Below, piece after piece: positions 1 through 7,309 of a stretch of 25,610 nucleotides of DNA. Origin of the DNA: JAGXQV01 sp964505475. GTDB taxonomy: Bacteria > Pseudomonadota > Gammaproteobacteria > Burkholderiales > Sulfuricellaceae. Positions within the stretch are counted from its first letter, which is position 1, and every line of letters starts with the position of its first letter. The notes under the pieces are model-generated. The model saw only the letters and a program-made list of their open reading frames with translations. It had not been told where the DNA came from and did not search any database. The position numbers and the translations under genes were made by a program. Where the stretch lies: contig CAZDIJ010000041.1 of assembly GCA_964505475.1 (NCBI GenBank), forward strand, positions 1-25,610, read 5' to 3'.

Positions 1-82
1 TTTACAGCAGACTACCATCTTAAATCGCTGTCTGGAAATTGGGGTCCACTATAGTCCACAGCGTAATCTAAGCTCTTCTCCG

Positions 83-110
83 GCCCCGTCCCCAACGGGG
101 CTTTTGTTTT
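83..110 (+). terminator. Intrinsic terminator ahead of the lysis operon
   Basis: A perfect 7-bp GC-rich stem (GCCCCGT at 83-89, ACGGGGC at 95-101) has a CCCCA loop and is followed by TTTTGTTTT. This is a canonical rho-independent terminator. It ends whatever transcript enters from the left, so the late genes from 166 need their own promoter just downstream. In phage Mu the activator gene C lies directly left of lys, which fits a transcript boundary here. Confidence 0.85.
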
Positions 111-165
111 GGTGTTGAAACGTTTCAGCATCCACCCCCATCCCCGCCATGCGTAGCATGGCGGC
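111..165 (+). promoter_or_regulatory. Late leader 1 (Plys-like): dyad, C-rich tract, start-abutting hairpin
   Basis: The leader opens with the dyad TGTTGAAACGTTTCAGCA (113-130), whose half-sites are TGTTGAA and TTCAGCA. A C-rich tract follows. Then comes a 9-bp perfect hairpin, CCGCCATGC (144-152) pairing with GCATGGCGG (156-164). Its 3' arm ends one base before the endolysin ATG at 166. The same arrangement recurs before the protease gene at 7666-7721. No good sigma-70 -10 box is visible, as expected if an activator is needed. The promoter role is inferred from position, because Mu Plys lies upstream of lys. The shared sequence itself is directly visible. Confidence 0.6.
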
Positions 166-615
166 ATGAAACTTACCACCTCTCCAGCCGGGCTGGCGCT
201 GATCCAGCAATTTGAATCGTTTTCTCCGGATGTCTATTTATGCCCGGCGGGCAAGCGCACTATCGGCTACGGCCATGTTGTGCGCTCGGCAGACAATCTC
301 ACCCCACCGGTCACCCATGCAGAAGCGCTGGCGCTGCTCGCCCAGGATTGCTCCATCGTCGAGATTTATCTCAACGCGACCCTGCCCGGTTTAACCCAAT
401 GCCAATTCGATGCACTGGCCTCGTTCGCATTTAACGTGGGCCTGGGCGCGTTCGAAAAATCCACCATGTTCAAAAAACTGAAATCCGGCGATATGGCGTC
501 CGCGTCAGCGGAATTCCAGCGTTGGATATTTGCCGCCGGAAAGCCGTTAGCCGGACTTGCGCGCCGCCGCCAGGCTGAACGGGCACTGTTTCTACAGGAA
601 AATTCACATGCCTAA
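166..615 (+). CDS. Phage endolysin, T4/P21-type lysozyme (GH24)
   Basis: This 149-residue muramidase would cut the glycan strands of peptidoglycan at lysis. The N-terminal catalytic pattern of the T4-lysozyme family is intact: E17, eight residues, C26, five residues, T32, followed by IGYGH. The usual family pattern is E-8aa-D/C-5aa-T. The C-terminal ARRRQAERALF segment is also typical. There is no obvious N-terminal signal-anchor, so release probably depends on the holin-like product that follows. The ATG is fixed by the hairpin leader that ends one base before it. An upstream ATG at 158 is out of frame and stops after three codons. The gene is first in the lysis cassette and overlaps the next gene by 8 bases. 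Confidence 0.93.
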   Translation: MKLTTSPAGLALIQQFESFSPDVYLCPAGKRTIGYGHVVRSADNLTPPVTHAEALALLAQDCSIVEIYLNATLPGLTQCQFDALASFAFNVGLGAFEKSTMFKKLKSGDMASASAEFQRWIFAAGKPLAGLARRRQAERALFLQENSHA

Positions 616-805
616 CTGTAAGCCATGGTGGCGTTCCCGGACGATCATCGTCAACGCCGTCGTCGCCGGACTTGTGGCGCTGGAAGCCTCATCCGGCCTA
701 TTGCAACAGGTATTGCCGGTCAATTTCTACACCGCCGTGGCGGTAGGGTTGCCGGTGATCAATGCGTGGCTCCGAGTCATCACCACCTCTGGGGTGAGTC
801 GATGA
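608..805 (+). CDS. Small holin-like membrane protein
   Basis: This 65-residue protein starts at ATG 608 inside the end of the endolysin gene. It has two hydrophobic stretches, about residues 12-31 and 38-58, with basic residues at the N-terminus (KPWWRSR). Position between endolysin and spanin genes, size and hydrophobicity fit a holin with two membrane segments, which would permeabilise the inner membrane and set lysis time. The assignment rests on context and composition, not on a recognised motif. A longer in-frame reading from 557 exists, but it lies in another frame of the endolysin gene and has no reason to be used. The stop overlaps the next start as ATGA. Confidence 0.68.
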   Translation: MPNCKPWWRSRTIIVNAVVAGLVALEASSGLLQQVLPVNFYTAVAVGLPVINAWLRVITTSGVSR

Positions 806-1290
806 ACCGCGCCCTAGTCGGGCTGCTGGTTGGCGCGCTGCTGCTGGGCGGAGTTTTCTTCGCGGGCTATCGGCACAGGGCCCAAGCCTGCCTGATCGAA
901 TTCCAAGCGGAAAAGCTTGCATCGACCAAGCGCGCCATCGAGCAGGCCAACGAGATCGCCCGGCAGGACGCCGAGGTGCTGGCCGGCCAGGAAAAAACCC
1001 GCATCGAGCGGCGCACCGTCTACCGGACACTCGAAACCGAGAGGATCAAATATGTCGAAACGCACCCTGATAGCCGCGCTTGTGGCCTTGACGATGACGG
1101 CCTGCGCCAGTGGAACGCCGCCAATGCCGGTGATTTACACGCCGGTGTCGGCCAGTTTCAAAACGCCGCCGCAGCCCCTGCCGGCGGCAACCAGCGGCTC
1201 GCTAGCCGACCTGTGGGCGAATCACCTGGCCGTGGCGGAGCTATACCACGACTTGGCCGACCGTTTCCGCCGCCTGGTGCGGGAAGTTGA
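802..1290 (+). CDS. Rz-like inner-membrane spanin
   Basis: This 162-residue protein has a single N-terminal membrane anchor (about residues 5-23). A charged, probably coiled-coil segment follows (about 25-85, rich in E, K, R, A and Q), and then the segment DDDGLRQWNAANAG, typical of Rz-like proteins. It would pair with the outer-membrane lipoprotein encoded in the overlapping frame and fuse the two membranes at the last step of lysis. ATG 802 overlaps the previous stop as ATGA. A longer in-frame reading from 625 would run through the holin gene and is rejected. The last 80 residues are encoded by DNA that also encodes Rz1, which explains the low-complexity, Pro/Gly-rich tail. Confidence 0.82.
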   Translation: MNRALVGLLVGALLLGGVFFAGYRHRAQACLIEFQAEKLASTKRAIEQANEIARQDAEVLAGQEKTRIERRTVYRTLETERIKYVETHPDSRACGLDDDGLRQWNAANAGDLHAGVGQFQNAAAAPAGGNQRLASRPVGESPGRGGAIPRLGRPFPPPGAGS

Positions 1291-1321
1291 AATCCGCGAA
1301 AAGCTGATGGGGCCGCAATGA
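1052..1321 (+). CDS. Rz1-like outer-membrane spanin lipoprotein, overlapping Rz
   Basis: This 89-residue protein is read in a different frame from Rz. It starts inside Rz and ends 31 bases past it. The N-terminus is a short lipoprotein signal (MSKRTLIAALVALTMTAC) with Cys18 as the lipidation site. The -3 residue is Met, slightly off the usual Leu. A Pro-rich stretch follows (GTPPMPVIYTPVSASF), as in Rz1 proteins, and then a charged helix. It should be anchored in the outer membrane and bind the Rz C-terminus across the periplasm. It is longer than lambda Rz1 (60 residues). The stop overlaps the next start as ATGA. Confidence 0.82.
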   Translation: MSKRTLIAALVALTMTACASGTPPMPVIYTPVSASFKTPPQPLPAATSGSLADLWANHLAVAELYHDLADRFRRLVREVEIREKLMGPQ

Positions 1322-1695
1322 CAATACAGCTCGAATTCTGGCACCTGGTCACCTTGCTGCTGGCCTTTTTCGGGTTTGTCGCCGGAGGCGCCAAGGTGCT
1401 TTTCGATCAGATCGACAGGCGGCTCAACGAGCGCTTCGCCGCCCTTGAGCAAGCCCGGCAGTCGGCGGACAAGGCCATGCAAGACGAGTTGGCGCGCCAC
1501 TCCCGCGAAGAGGAAAAGGCGGTTGCAAAGCTGGGGGAGCTGGAGCGCGACTTTCTGAAATGGCGCGCGGAAATGCCGGTGCAGTATGTCCGGCGCGAGG
1601 ATTACATCCGGGGGCAAACCGTGTTGGAGGCCAAAATGGATGCCCTGTATTCAAAACTCGAAGTGGTAAGGCTGGAAGGAGCCCGCAATGCTTGA
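1318..1695 (+). CDS. Mu gp25-like protein, DUF2730 type
   Basis: This 125-residue protein has one N-terminal membrane segment (about residues 8-28) followed by a long charged helix (about 30-110) likely to form a coiled coil. In Mu-like phages a protein of this build sits between the lysis genes and the small terminase region and is annotated DUF2730. Its function is unknown. The gene is coupled on both sides: its ATG overlaps the Rz1 stop, and its end overlaps the next gene by 8 bases. The family call comes from gene order and overall build rather than from a decisive motif. Confidence 0.65.
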   Translation: MTIQLEFWHLVTLLLAFFGFVAGGAKVLFDQIDRRLNERFAALEQARQSADKAMQDELARHSREEEKAVAKLGELERDFLKWRAEMPVQYVRREDYIRGQTVLEAKMDALYSKLEVVRLEGARNA

Positions 1696-2002
1696 CCTGC
1701 TCAAAGCCCGGCGCGAGGGATTGCGCTGGAACATTCTCAAGATGCTGTATCTGGCCGCTCCCTACACCAGCGGCGAGGCGCAAATCTTCGACGTCATGCG
1801 CGGCATCTACCCGGATGCCACCCAGGACGAATTGCGCAAGCAGATGGACTACCTGGCCGACCGGGGATTGATCGACTTGGTCAAGGCGCCGTCCGGACTG
1901 TGGTTCGCCGACATCGGACGCTACGGCACCGACATCGTCGAATACACCGTGGACTGCGACCCAGGCATTGCCCGTCCCGCGCGTTACGCGGAGATCGGCT
2001 GA
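1688..2002 (+). CDS. Mu gp26-like small protein, possible winged-helix fold
   Basis: This 104-residue soluble protein lies just ahead of the DUF3486 gene, the place of Mu gp26. The pattern of short helices (LRWNILKMLYLA, ELRKQMDYLADRGLIDL) ending in a probable beta hairpin (GLWFADIGRYGTDIVEY) resembles a winged-helix DNA-binding fold. It may be a packaging accessory factor, but no direct function is visible. A clear ribosome site (GGAAGGAG) lies 6-7 bases before the ATG, which makes this start secure despite the overlap with the preceding gene. Confidence 0.65.
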   Translation: MLDLLKARREGLRWNILKMLYLAAPYTSGEAQIFDVMRGIYPDATQDELRKQMDYLADRGLIDLVKAPSGLWFADIGRYGTDIVEYTVDCDPGIARPARYAEIG

Positions 2003-2553
2003 TGGCCAAGCGCGGCAAAATCGACGGCCTGCCGCCTGACGTGCGGCGCTGGCTGGAGCGCGCCCTCACGGAAAACGGATTTTCCGGTTACACCGAACTG
2101 GAGGAGCTGCTGCGGGAGAAGGGCTACGCCATCAGCAAAAGCGCCATTCACCGCTACGGCCAGAAGATCGAGCGGCGTTTCGCCGCCATCAAGGCCAGCA
2201 CCGAAGCGGCACGCCTCCTGACCGAGGGGGCGGCGGACGATCAGGACGCCCGCTCCGAAGCGGTGATCGCCCTGGTACAAACCGAAATGTTCGAGGCTAT
2301 TCTCAACTTGCAGGATGCGGGTGAGGAAGGCATGCCGGAAAAGGAGCGCATCGGCCTGCTCTCATCCGCCGCCAAAAATATCGCCACGCTGGCTCGGGCA
2401 TCGGTCGCGCAGAAGAAATGGCGTACCGGGTTGGCGCGCGACATCGCCGCCAGGATGGACGCCCTGGAAGGTGAAGCGAAAACCGGCAAGGCCGGTTTCG
2501 ACCTGGAAACCCTGCGCCGCGTGCGCGAGGAACTCTACGGGATCACCGGCTGA
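2002..2553 (+). CDS. DUF3486 protein (Mu gp27-like), probable small terminase subunit
   Basis: This 183-residue protein starts MAKRGKIDGLPPDVRRWLER. It has the N-terminal helix-turn-helix-like region typical of DUF3486 proteins (LPPDVRRWLER, then FSGYTELEELLREKGYAISKSA, then HRYGQKIERR). A long helical, charged C-terminus follows, suited to oligomerisation. In Mu-like phages it lies directly before the large terminase and is thought to be the DNA-recognition subunit. ATG 2002 overlaps the previous stop, and its own stop overlaps the terminase start (TGATG). A longer in-frame reading from 1900 overlaps the upstream gene and is rejected. Confidence 0.85.
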   Translation: MAKRGKIDGLPPDVRRWLERALTENGFSGYTELEELLREKGYAISKSAIHRYGQKIERRFAAIKASTEAARLLTEGAADDQDARSEAVIALVQTEMFEAILNLQDAGEEGMPEKERIGLLSSAAKNIATLARASVAQKKWRTGLARDIAARMDALEGEAKTGKAGFDLETLRRVREELYGITG

Positions 2554-3872
2554 TGGCTCAGCCTGCCGTCCCCCTCTATGCCTATCAACACCGTTGGCTG
2601 CTCGACAAGAGCCGCTTCAAGATCGGCATGTTCGCCCGCCAGACCGGCAAGACCTTCACCACCACGCTGGAGATCGTCGACGACTCCTTCGAGGCCGAGG
2701 CGCTGGGCCGCCGCGCCCGCTGGGTGATCCTGTCGCGAGGCGAACGCCAGGCGCGCGAGGCGATGGAAGAAGGCGTGAAAAAGCATTGCAAGGCATACAA
2801 CCTTGGCATCCAGGAATTCGAGAGCGGATTTCGCGGCGCAGACGGCACCGTTTACAACCAGCTCGACGTGGTGCTGCCCGGCGGCTCGAAGATCACCGCA
2901 TTGCCAGCCAACCCGGATACGGCGCGCGGATTTTCCGCCAACGTCTTCCTGGATGAATTCGCCTTCCACCAGGACAGCCGCAAAATCTGGACGGCACTGT
3001 TCCCGGTGATCTCCAACGGCCACAAGCTGCGCATCACCAGCACACCGAACGGAAAGGGAAACAAGTTCTACGACCTGATGACCGGCGAGGGCGGCGCCTG
3101 GTCGAAACACCAGGTGGACATCTACCAGGCCGTGAAAGACGGCCTGCCGCGCAATGTCGATGAACTGCGCGCCGCCCTCGATGACGACGATGCCTGGGCG
3201 CAGGAATACGAACTCAAGTGGCTGGACGAGGCCAGCGCCTGGCTTTCATTCGATCTCATCAACTCGGTGGAACACGATGCCGCCGGCAAGCCGGAACACT
3301 ACCAGGGCGGCCCGTGCTTCGTCGGCGTGGACATCGCGGCGCGCAACGACCTTTTCGTGATCTGGGTGGACGAACTGGTGGGCGATGTGCTGTGGACAAG
3401 GGAAATCATCACCCGCCGCCGCATTAGTTTTGCCGAGCAGGACGCCCTGCTCGATGATGTCTTTTCCCGGTACCGCGTGATCCGCTGCTGCATGGATCAG
3501 ACCGGCATGGGCGAAAAGCCTGTCGAGGATGCGCGGCGCCGCCACGGCAGCACCCGTGTCGAGGGCATACTGTTCGGCGCCGCCAACAAGCTCACCATGG
3601 CCACCCTGGGCAAGCAGGCGTTCGAGGATAAGAAGATTCGCATTCCCTTGGGCGATCCGGCGCTACGTTCTGACCTGCACAAGCTGCAAAAGGTCACCGG
3701 GCCGACCGGCACGCCGCGCTTCGTTGCGGACTCGGACAGCGCCGGCCACGCCGACCGCGCCTGGGGTTGCTTCCTGGCATGCAATGCGGCGTCCACTCCG
3801 CCCGCCCCCATCGAATTCCAGTCACTCGGCAAAAATCGAATAGGGGGCGGCCTGGGCGATTACACGGGTTAA
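2553..3872 (+). CDS. Terminase large subunit (Mu gp28-like)
   Basis: This 439-residue packaging motor and headful nuclease pumps DNA into proheads through the portal. The N-terminal ATPase has a Walker A-like ARQTGKT (residues 28-34) and a Walker B VFLDEF (131-136, D134 and E135). A likely coupling motif ITSTPNGKGN follows. The C-terminal RNase H-like nuclease has D260 in GVDIAARND, D315 in CMDQTG and a distal Asp cluster around 393-401 (ADSDSAGHAD). Length is somewhat below that of many large terminases, but both domains look complete. In Mu this enzyme packages from inside the phage end into flanking host DNA. The start overlaps the DUF3486 stop. Confidence 0.93.
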   Translation: MAQPAVPLYAYQHRWLLDKSRFKIGMFARQTGKTFTTTLEIVDDSFEAEALGRRARWVILSRGERQAREAMEEGVKKHCKAYNLGIQEFESGFRGADGTVYNQLDVVLPGGSKITALPANPDTARGFSANVFLDEFAFHQDSRKIWTALFPVISNGHKLRITSTPNGKGNKFYDLMTGEGGAWSKHQVDIYQAVKDGLPRNVDELRAALDDDDAWAQEYELKWLDEASAWLSFDLINSVEHDAAGKPEHYQGGPCFVGVDIAARNDLFVIWVDELVGDVLWTREIITRRRISFAEQDALLDDVFSRYRVIRCCMDQTGMGEKPVEDARRRHGSTRVEGILFGAANKLTMATLGKQAFEDKKIRIPLGDPALRSDLHKLQKVTGPTGTPRFVADSDSAGHADRAWGCFLACNAASTPPAPIEFQSLGKNRIGGGLGDYTG

Positions 3873-3914
3873 GACAAGCAAAGTGTCGTGCGCGCCACAG
3901 AAGCGGCTAAAAAC

Positions 3915-3928
3915 CGTTTTATAAAACG
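3915..3928. repeat. 14-bp perfect palindrome before the portal gene
   Basis: CGTTTTATAAAACG is a perfect palindrome in a 69-base gap between the terminase stop and the portal ATG at 3942. It is AT-rich in a GC-rich region. It could be a protein site, an RNA hairpin or a weak promoter core (it contains TATAAA). Its presence supports treating 3873-3941 as non-coding, so the portal would start at ATG 3942 rather than GTG 3888. Confidence 0.5.
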
Positions 3929-3941
3929 AAATTGGGGCATC

Positions 3942-5411
3942 ATGGAACAGGACATCAAACAAGAAATCGCCACCGTCGCCCGCGACATCACTTTCCCGGC
4001 CTTCGCCGGGGTGCTGCGCGAAACCGACGATACCCTCATTACCCGAGGCCAGGGCAAGGGGCTCAAGCTCTACGACGAGATCGAGCGCGATTGCCATGCC
4101 TACGCCGTGCTAATGAAGCGCAAGATGGCGGTGATCGCCCGCGAATGGCAGATCGATCCGGCGTCGACTTCGCGCATCGATAAGAAAGCCGCCGACCTGG
4201 TGCGCGCCCAGATCGCGGCGATGGATTTCGACCACGTCTGCCTCAACCTGCTCGATGCGCTGTTGAAAGGTTTTGCGGTGGGTGAAATCATGTGGGCGGA
4301 GGACGGCGCCGAACTGGTGGCCACCGAAGTGCGCCCGCGCGACCAGAGACGCTTCGGCTTCGGCGACGATTACCAAATCCGCCTCAAAACCCCGGACAAC
4401 TTTCTGCCTGGCGAAGCGGTGCCGGATAAAAAGCTCATCGTCCACAGCTTCGGCGCCAAAGACGGCAACCCCTACGGCCTGGGCATGGGGTCGCGGCTGT
4501 TCTGGCCGGTGTTTTTCAAACGCAAGGGCATCACCTTCTGGCTGACCTTCCTGGATAAATTCGGCAACCCTACGGCGGTCGGAAAATACCCGCCCGGCGC
4601 CAGCCTTCCCGACCAGAAAAAGCTGCTTGATGCGCTGGGCGCGCTGTCGCAGGATGCCGGCATTACAATCCCCGATGGCATGTTGATAGACCTGCTCGAA
4701 GCCTCGCGCAGCGGGACAGCCGGCTACGAACAGCTTTGCCGCTACATGGATGAGGAAGTCACCATCGCCGTGCTGGGCGAAGCCGCCAGCGTCAAGGGCG
4801 GCGGCGGCCAGGCGGCCAGCGCCGCCATCACCCGCAACGAAGTGCGGCTGGAACTGGTGAAGGCCGATGCCGACCTGCTCTCCGGCACCCTCAACAAGAC
4901 CCTGGTCAAATGGATCACGGAACTGAATCTGCCGGACGCCACCCCGCCGCGCCTGTGGCGCAAGGTCGAGGAGCCGCAGGATTTGGGCGCGCAGGCCACG
5001 CGCGACAAGATCATCGTCGACATGGGGTTCCAGCCCAAGCTGGCATACATCCAGGAAACTTATGGTGGCGAATGGGAGGATAAGCCAGCGCCTACGCCGC
5101 CGCTTAAACCCCCGCAGCCTGGGGTGGTTGGCGTTTCCCCATCACCCGGCGCGGAATTCGCCGAAGGCGACCCCTTCCCCGACCAAACCGCCCTCGACGC
5201 CGCCATCAACAAACTCGCCCCCGGCGACCTGCAAGCCGCCTTGAAGCCGGTGCTCGACCTGATCGCGCAATCCGCCGATTACGCCGAGGTCTTCGACAAG
5301 CTGGCCGAAACCTACCCGGCGATGGATACCCAACAGATCGAGGAAACCCTCGCCCGCGCCCTGTTCGTCGCCGACACCTGGGGGCGGCTATCCGCGCAGA
5401 CTCATGCCTGA
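3942..5411 (+). CDS. Portal protein, DUF935 family (Mu gp29-like)
   Basis: This 489-residue protein should form the dodecameric portal ring through which DNA enters and leaves the head. The core resembles DUF935: an N-terminal helical wing (LKLYDEIERDCHAYAVLMKRKMAVIAREW), the central segment KLIVHSFGAKDGNPYGLGMGSRLFWPVFFKRKGITFWLTFLDKFGNP, and the region around AVLGEAASVKGGGGQAASAA. A Pro-rich linker (about 5085-5170) leads to a helical C-terminal segment. The start is uncertain. ATG 3942 has a weak GGGG ribosome site, and GTG 3888 would add 18 residues across an AT-rich palindrome. ATG is preferred. The end overlaps the gpF-like gene by 8 bases. Confidence 0.9.
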   Translation: MEQDIKQEIATVARDITFPAFAGVLRETDDTLITRGQGKGLKLYDEIERDCHAYAVLMKRKMAVIAREWQIDPASTSRIDKKAADLVRAQIAAMDFDHVCLNLLDALLKGFAVGEIMWAEDGAELVATEVRPRDQRRFGFGDDYQIRLKTPDNFLPGEAVPDKKLIVHSFGAKDGNPYGLGMGSRLFWPVFFKRKGITFWLTFLDKFGNPTAVGKYPPGASLPDQKKLLDALGALSQDAGITIPDGMLIDLLEASRSGTAGYEQLCRYMDEEVTIAVLGEAASVKGGGGQAASAAITRNEVRLELVKADADLLSGTLNKTLVKWITELNLPDATPPRLWRKVEEPQDLGAQATRDKIIVDMGFQPKLAYIQETYGGEWEDKPAPTPPLKPPQPGVVGVSPSPGAEFAEGDPFPDQTALDAAINKLAPGDLQAALKPVLDLIAQSADYAEVFDKLAETYPAMDTQQIEETLARALFVADTWGRLSAQTHA

Positions 5412-6717
5412 CCCCGTCGATCTCTCATTCGCCATCGGCCTGCCGCCGGAAAAGGCCATCGCCTATTTCCAGGCCAAGGGATACCAGATCGGCTGGAACT
5501 GGCACGATGTCTGGCAGGAAGTCCAGGCCAAAAAATTCACCGTGGCCAAGGCCGCCCGCCTGGACATCCTGGAAACTATCCGGGGCGAATTGCAGCGCGG
5601 CTTCGAGGGGGGAACCACCCTGCGCGAATTTGAAAAAACCCTGACGCCGCGCCTGCAAGCGCTGGGCTGGTGGGGCAAGCAGGTTATTGTCGATAGCCGG
5701 GGCAATGCCGAAATGGTGCAACTCGGCAGCCCGCGCCGCCTGGAAACCATCTTCCGCACCAACATGCAGACCGCCTACATGGCCGGGCGCTACCGCGAAA
5801 TGAGGGAAAACGCCGACAACCGCGCCTGGTGGCAATACGTCGCCATCCTGGACGGGCGCACCCGCCCCGCCCACAAAGCGATGAATGGCAAGGTGTTCCA
5901 CTATGACGACCCGTTCTGGAATCATTTTTACCCGCCCAACGGCTTCAACTGCCGCTGCCGGGTGCGCGCGCTATCCGACAAGAACCTCAAGGACAGGAAC
6001 ATCCAGCCTGTCAGCTCGCAAGGGCGGCTGGGCGAAGCCTGGAAGGTAGACACCAAAACCGGCTTCACTGAGCGCGTGGCTACCATCCAGTTGCCCGGCA
6101 TGGACAAACCCTTTTCGCCCGATCTCGGCTGGAGCTACAGCCCCGGCAAGGCGTCATCGGCATGGGACAAAGCCGGTCGCCTGCCCGATTGCGGCGGGTC
6201 AGCCGCATTCGCCGAGGGGGGCGATTGTGTCAAGGTGTTAAGGGGGCAAAAAAACTGGCGAGATTACGCCAGGCCGGATTTGCGCGAGGCGCCAGCGGGC
6301 TTGCGTGCCACTTCGCCCATTCTGCTCCCGGCGGCGGCATCGCGTGTGGGGGCGGTAGACGTGCTGGCGACGGCGCTCGACCTGTCTGCGGCAAAGCCTT
6401 TGCGCGTCGTGCAAACACCTGTCGAACAGGTGGCGCTGCGCTACGAGTGGCTCGATCACCTGGTGAGCAAAGAAACCGACCAGCGCGAGCGCTACGCCAA
6501 TTTCATCCTGCCCGCCCTGACAAACCCTTTCGAGATATACCTGACCGCCTACGAGGACGGCTACCGGACGCGCTATATCGGCCTGTTTGCCGGGAGAAAT
6601 GACCTGCTGGTGGTGGTGCGGCAGAACGCCGATGGCAGCCTGGTATGGAACATCATGCAGGCCGACGACAAGGCCATGAACAAACAGCGCCTGGGGGCGC
6701 TGTTGTATGGAAAATAA
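5404..6717 (+). CDS. Head morphogenesis protein (Mu gpF/SPP1 gp7-like) with C-terminal putative PBECR nuclease domain
   Basis: This 437-residue minor head protein acts with the portal in early capsid assembly. The SPP1 gp7-type core is clear: FRTNMQTAYMAGRYR, then DGRTRPAHKAMNGKVF from D150, then PPNGFNCRCRVRAL with the CRC motif around 183-185. After a linker of about 130 residues, the last 100 residues (about 339-437) form a separate alpha/beta unit: a helix with YEWLDHLV, then LTNPFEIYLTAYEDG, then TRYIGLFAG, LLVVVRQNADGSLVW and a final KQRLGALLY. This layout matches the Phage-Barnase-EndoU-ColicinE5/D-RelE-like (PBECR) nuclease families known at the C-terminus of such proteins. Nuclease activity is inferred, not shown. 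Confidence 0.85.
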   Translation: MPDPVDLSFAIGLPPEKAIAYFQAKGYQIGWNWHDVWQEVQAKKFTVAKAARLDILETIRGELQRGFEGGTTLREFEKTLTPRLQALGWWGKQVIVDSRGNAEMVQLGSPRRLETIFRTNMQTAYMAGRYREMRENADNRAWWQYVAILDGRTRPAHKAMNGKVFHYDDPFWNHFYPPNGFNCRCRVRALSDKNLKDRNIQPVSSQGRLGEAWKVDTKTGFTERVATIQLPGMDKPFSPDLGWSYSPGKASSAWDKAGRLPDCGGSAAFAEGGDCVKVLRGQKNWRDYARPDLREAPAGLRATSPILLPAAASRVGAVDVLATALDLSAAKPLRVVQTPVEQVALRYEWLDHLVSKETDQRERYANFILPALTNPFEIYLTAYEDGYRTRYIGLFAGRNDLLVVVRQNADGSLVWNIMQADDKAMNKQRLGALLYGK

Positions 6718-6721
6718 AATC

Positions 6722-6816
6722 GCAGCCGGTTCCCTGACTCCGCCTCCCAGGATGCGCTCGGCCAACTCTAACGCCGGTCATCGGTTCCTGTACCGACCGG
6801 TTTCGCTCCCGGCTGC
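6722..6816. repeat. Inverted repeats in the gpF-gpG intergenic gap
   Basis: The 121-base gap holds an 8-bp perfect inverted repeat (GCAGCCGG at 6722-6729, CCGGCTGC at 6809-6816). It encloses a smaller one (CCGGTC and GACCGG, near 6774-6800) and two similar CGGTTCC(C)TG tracts. As RNA this could fold into a branched structure ahead of the gpG-like gene. No promoter or open frame is evident. The arms are far apart, so functional pairing is uncertain. Confidence 0.35.
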
Positions 6817-6838
6817 TTGATACAAGGATAGCACCGCC

Positions 6839-7309
6839 ATGATCGAAATCAAAGTCACGGACGAAAACGTCGTCGCAGCCTTCAACCGCCTGATCGCTCT
6901 GGGCGAGGACATGGAGCCGGTGATGCGCGACATCGCCGGGATACTGCAAGACGCGGTGGAACAGAATTTTGAGGAACAAGGCCGCCCCAAATGGGAGTCG
7001 CTGGGCGCCGCCACCCTCAAGCTAAAGGCCAAGCGCGGCAAAACCACTCCCAAAATCCTCCAGGACACCGGCCGCCTCGCCGCCAGCATTACCGCTAGAT
7101 ACGACGCGGATTCCGCCACGGTCGGCACCAACGTGCTCTATGCCGCCATCCACCAGTTTGGTGGACAGGCCGGGCGCGGCCACAAAGTGACCATCCCCGC
7201 GCGCCCCTACCTGCCCATCACCCCGGACGGGCATCTGGCCAACGGCCTGGACGACGAGATTACCAGCATTCTGCGCGGCGCTATCGAAAACGCGCTGGTC
7301 GGGCGCTAA
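6839..7309 (+). CDS. Virion morphogenesis protein (Mu gpG-like)
   Basis: This 156-residue protein has the hallmarks of the phage virion morphogenesis family (Pfam Phage_tail_S type, Mu gpG). These are an N-terminal helix pair, the FEEQGRPKWESLGAATLKLKAKRGK segment, and ILQDTGRLAASITARYDADSATVGTNVLYAAIHQFGG leading to IPARPYLPIT. It is thought to act at the head-tail junction or in tail completion. An AAGGA ribosome site lies 8-9 bases before the ATG. The stop codon TAA (7307-7309) lies inside the CTAAG duplicated by the MITE-like insertion directly downstream, so the insertion left the reading frame intact. Confidence 0.9.
   Translation: MIEIKVTDENVVAAFNRLIALGEDMEPVMRDIAGILQDAVEQNFEEQGRPKWESLGAATLKLKAKRGKTTPKILQDTGRLAASITARYDADSATVGTNVLYAAIHQFGGQAGRGHKVTIPARPYLPITPDGHLANGLDDEITSILRGAIENALVGR

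Noticed and set aside
1..54. Possible 3' end of an upstream gene (frame 1 open to TAG at 52-54)
   Set aside because: Only 17 codons are visible and no family can be recognised. It could be the end of a regulator gene, but the sequence does not support a call.
3888..3941. GTG start of the portal gene at 3888
   Set aside because: It has no ribosome site and the extra codons cross an AT-rich palindrome. ATG 3942 is simpler, though not proven.
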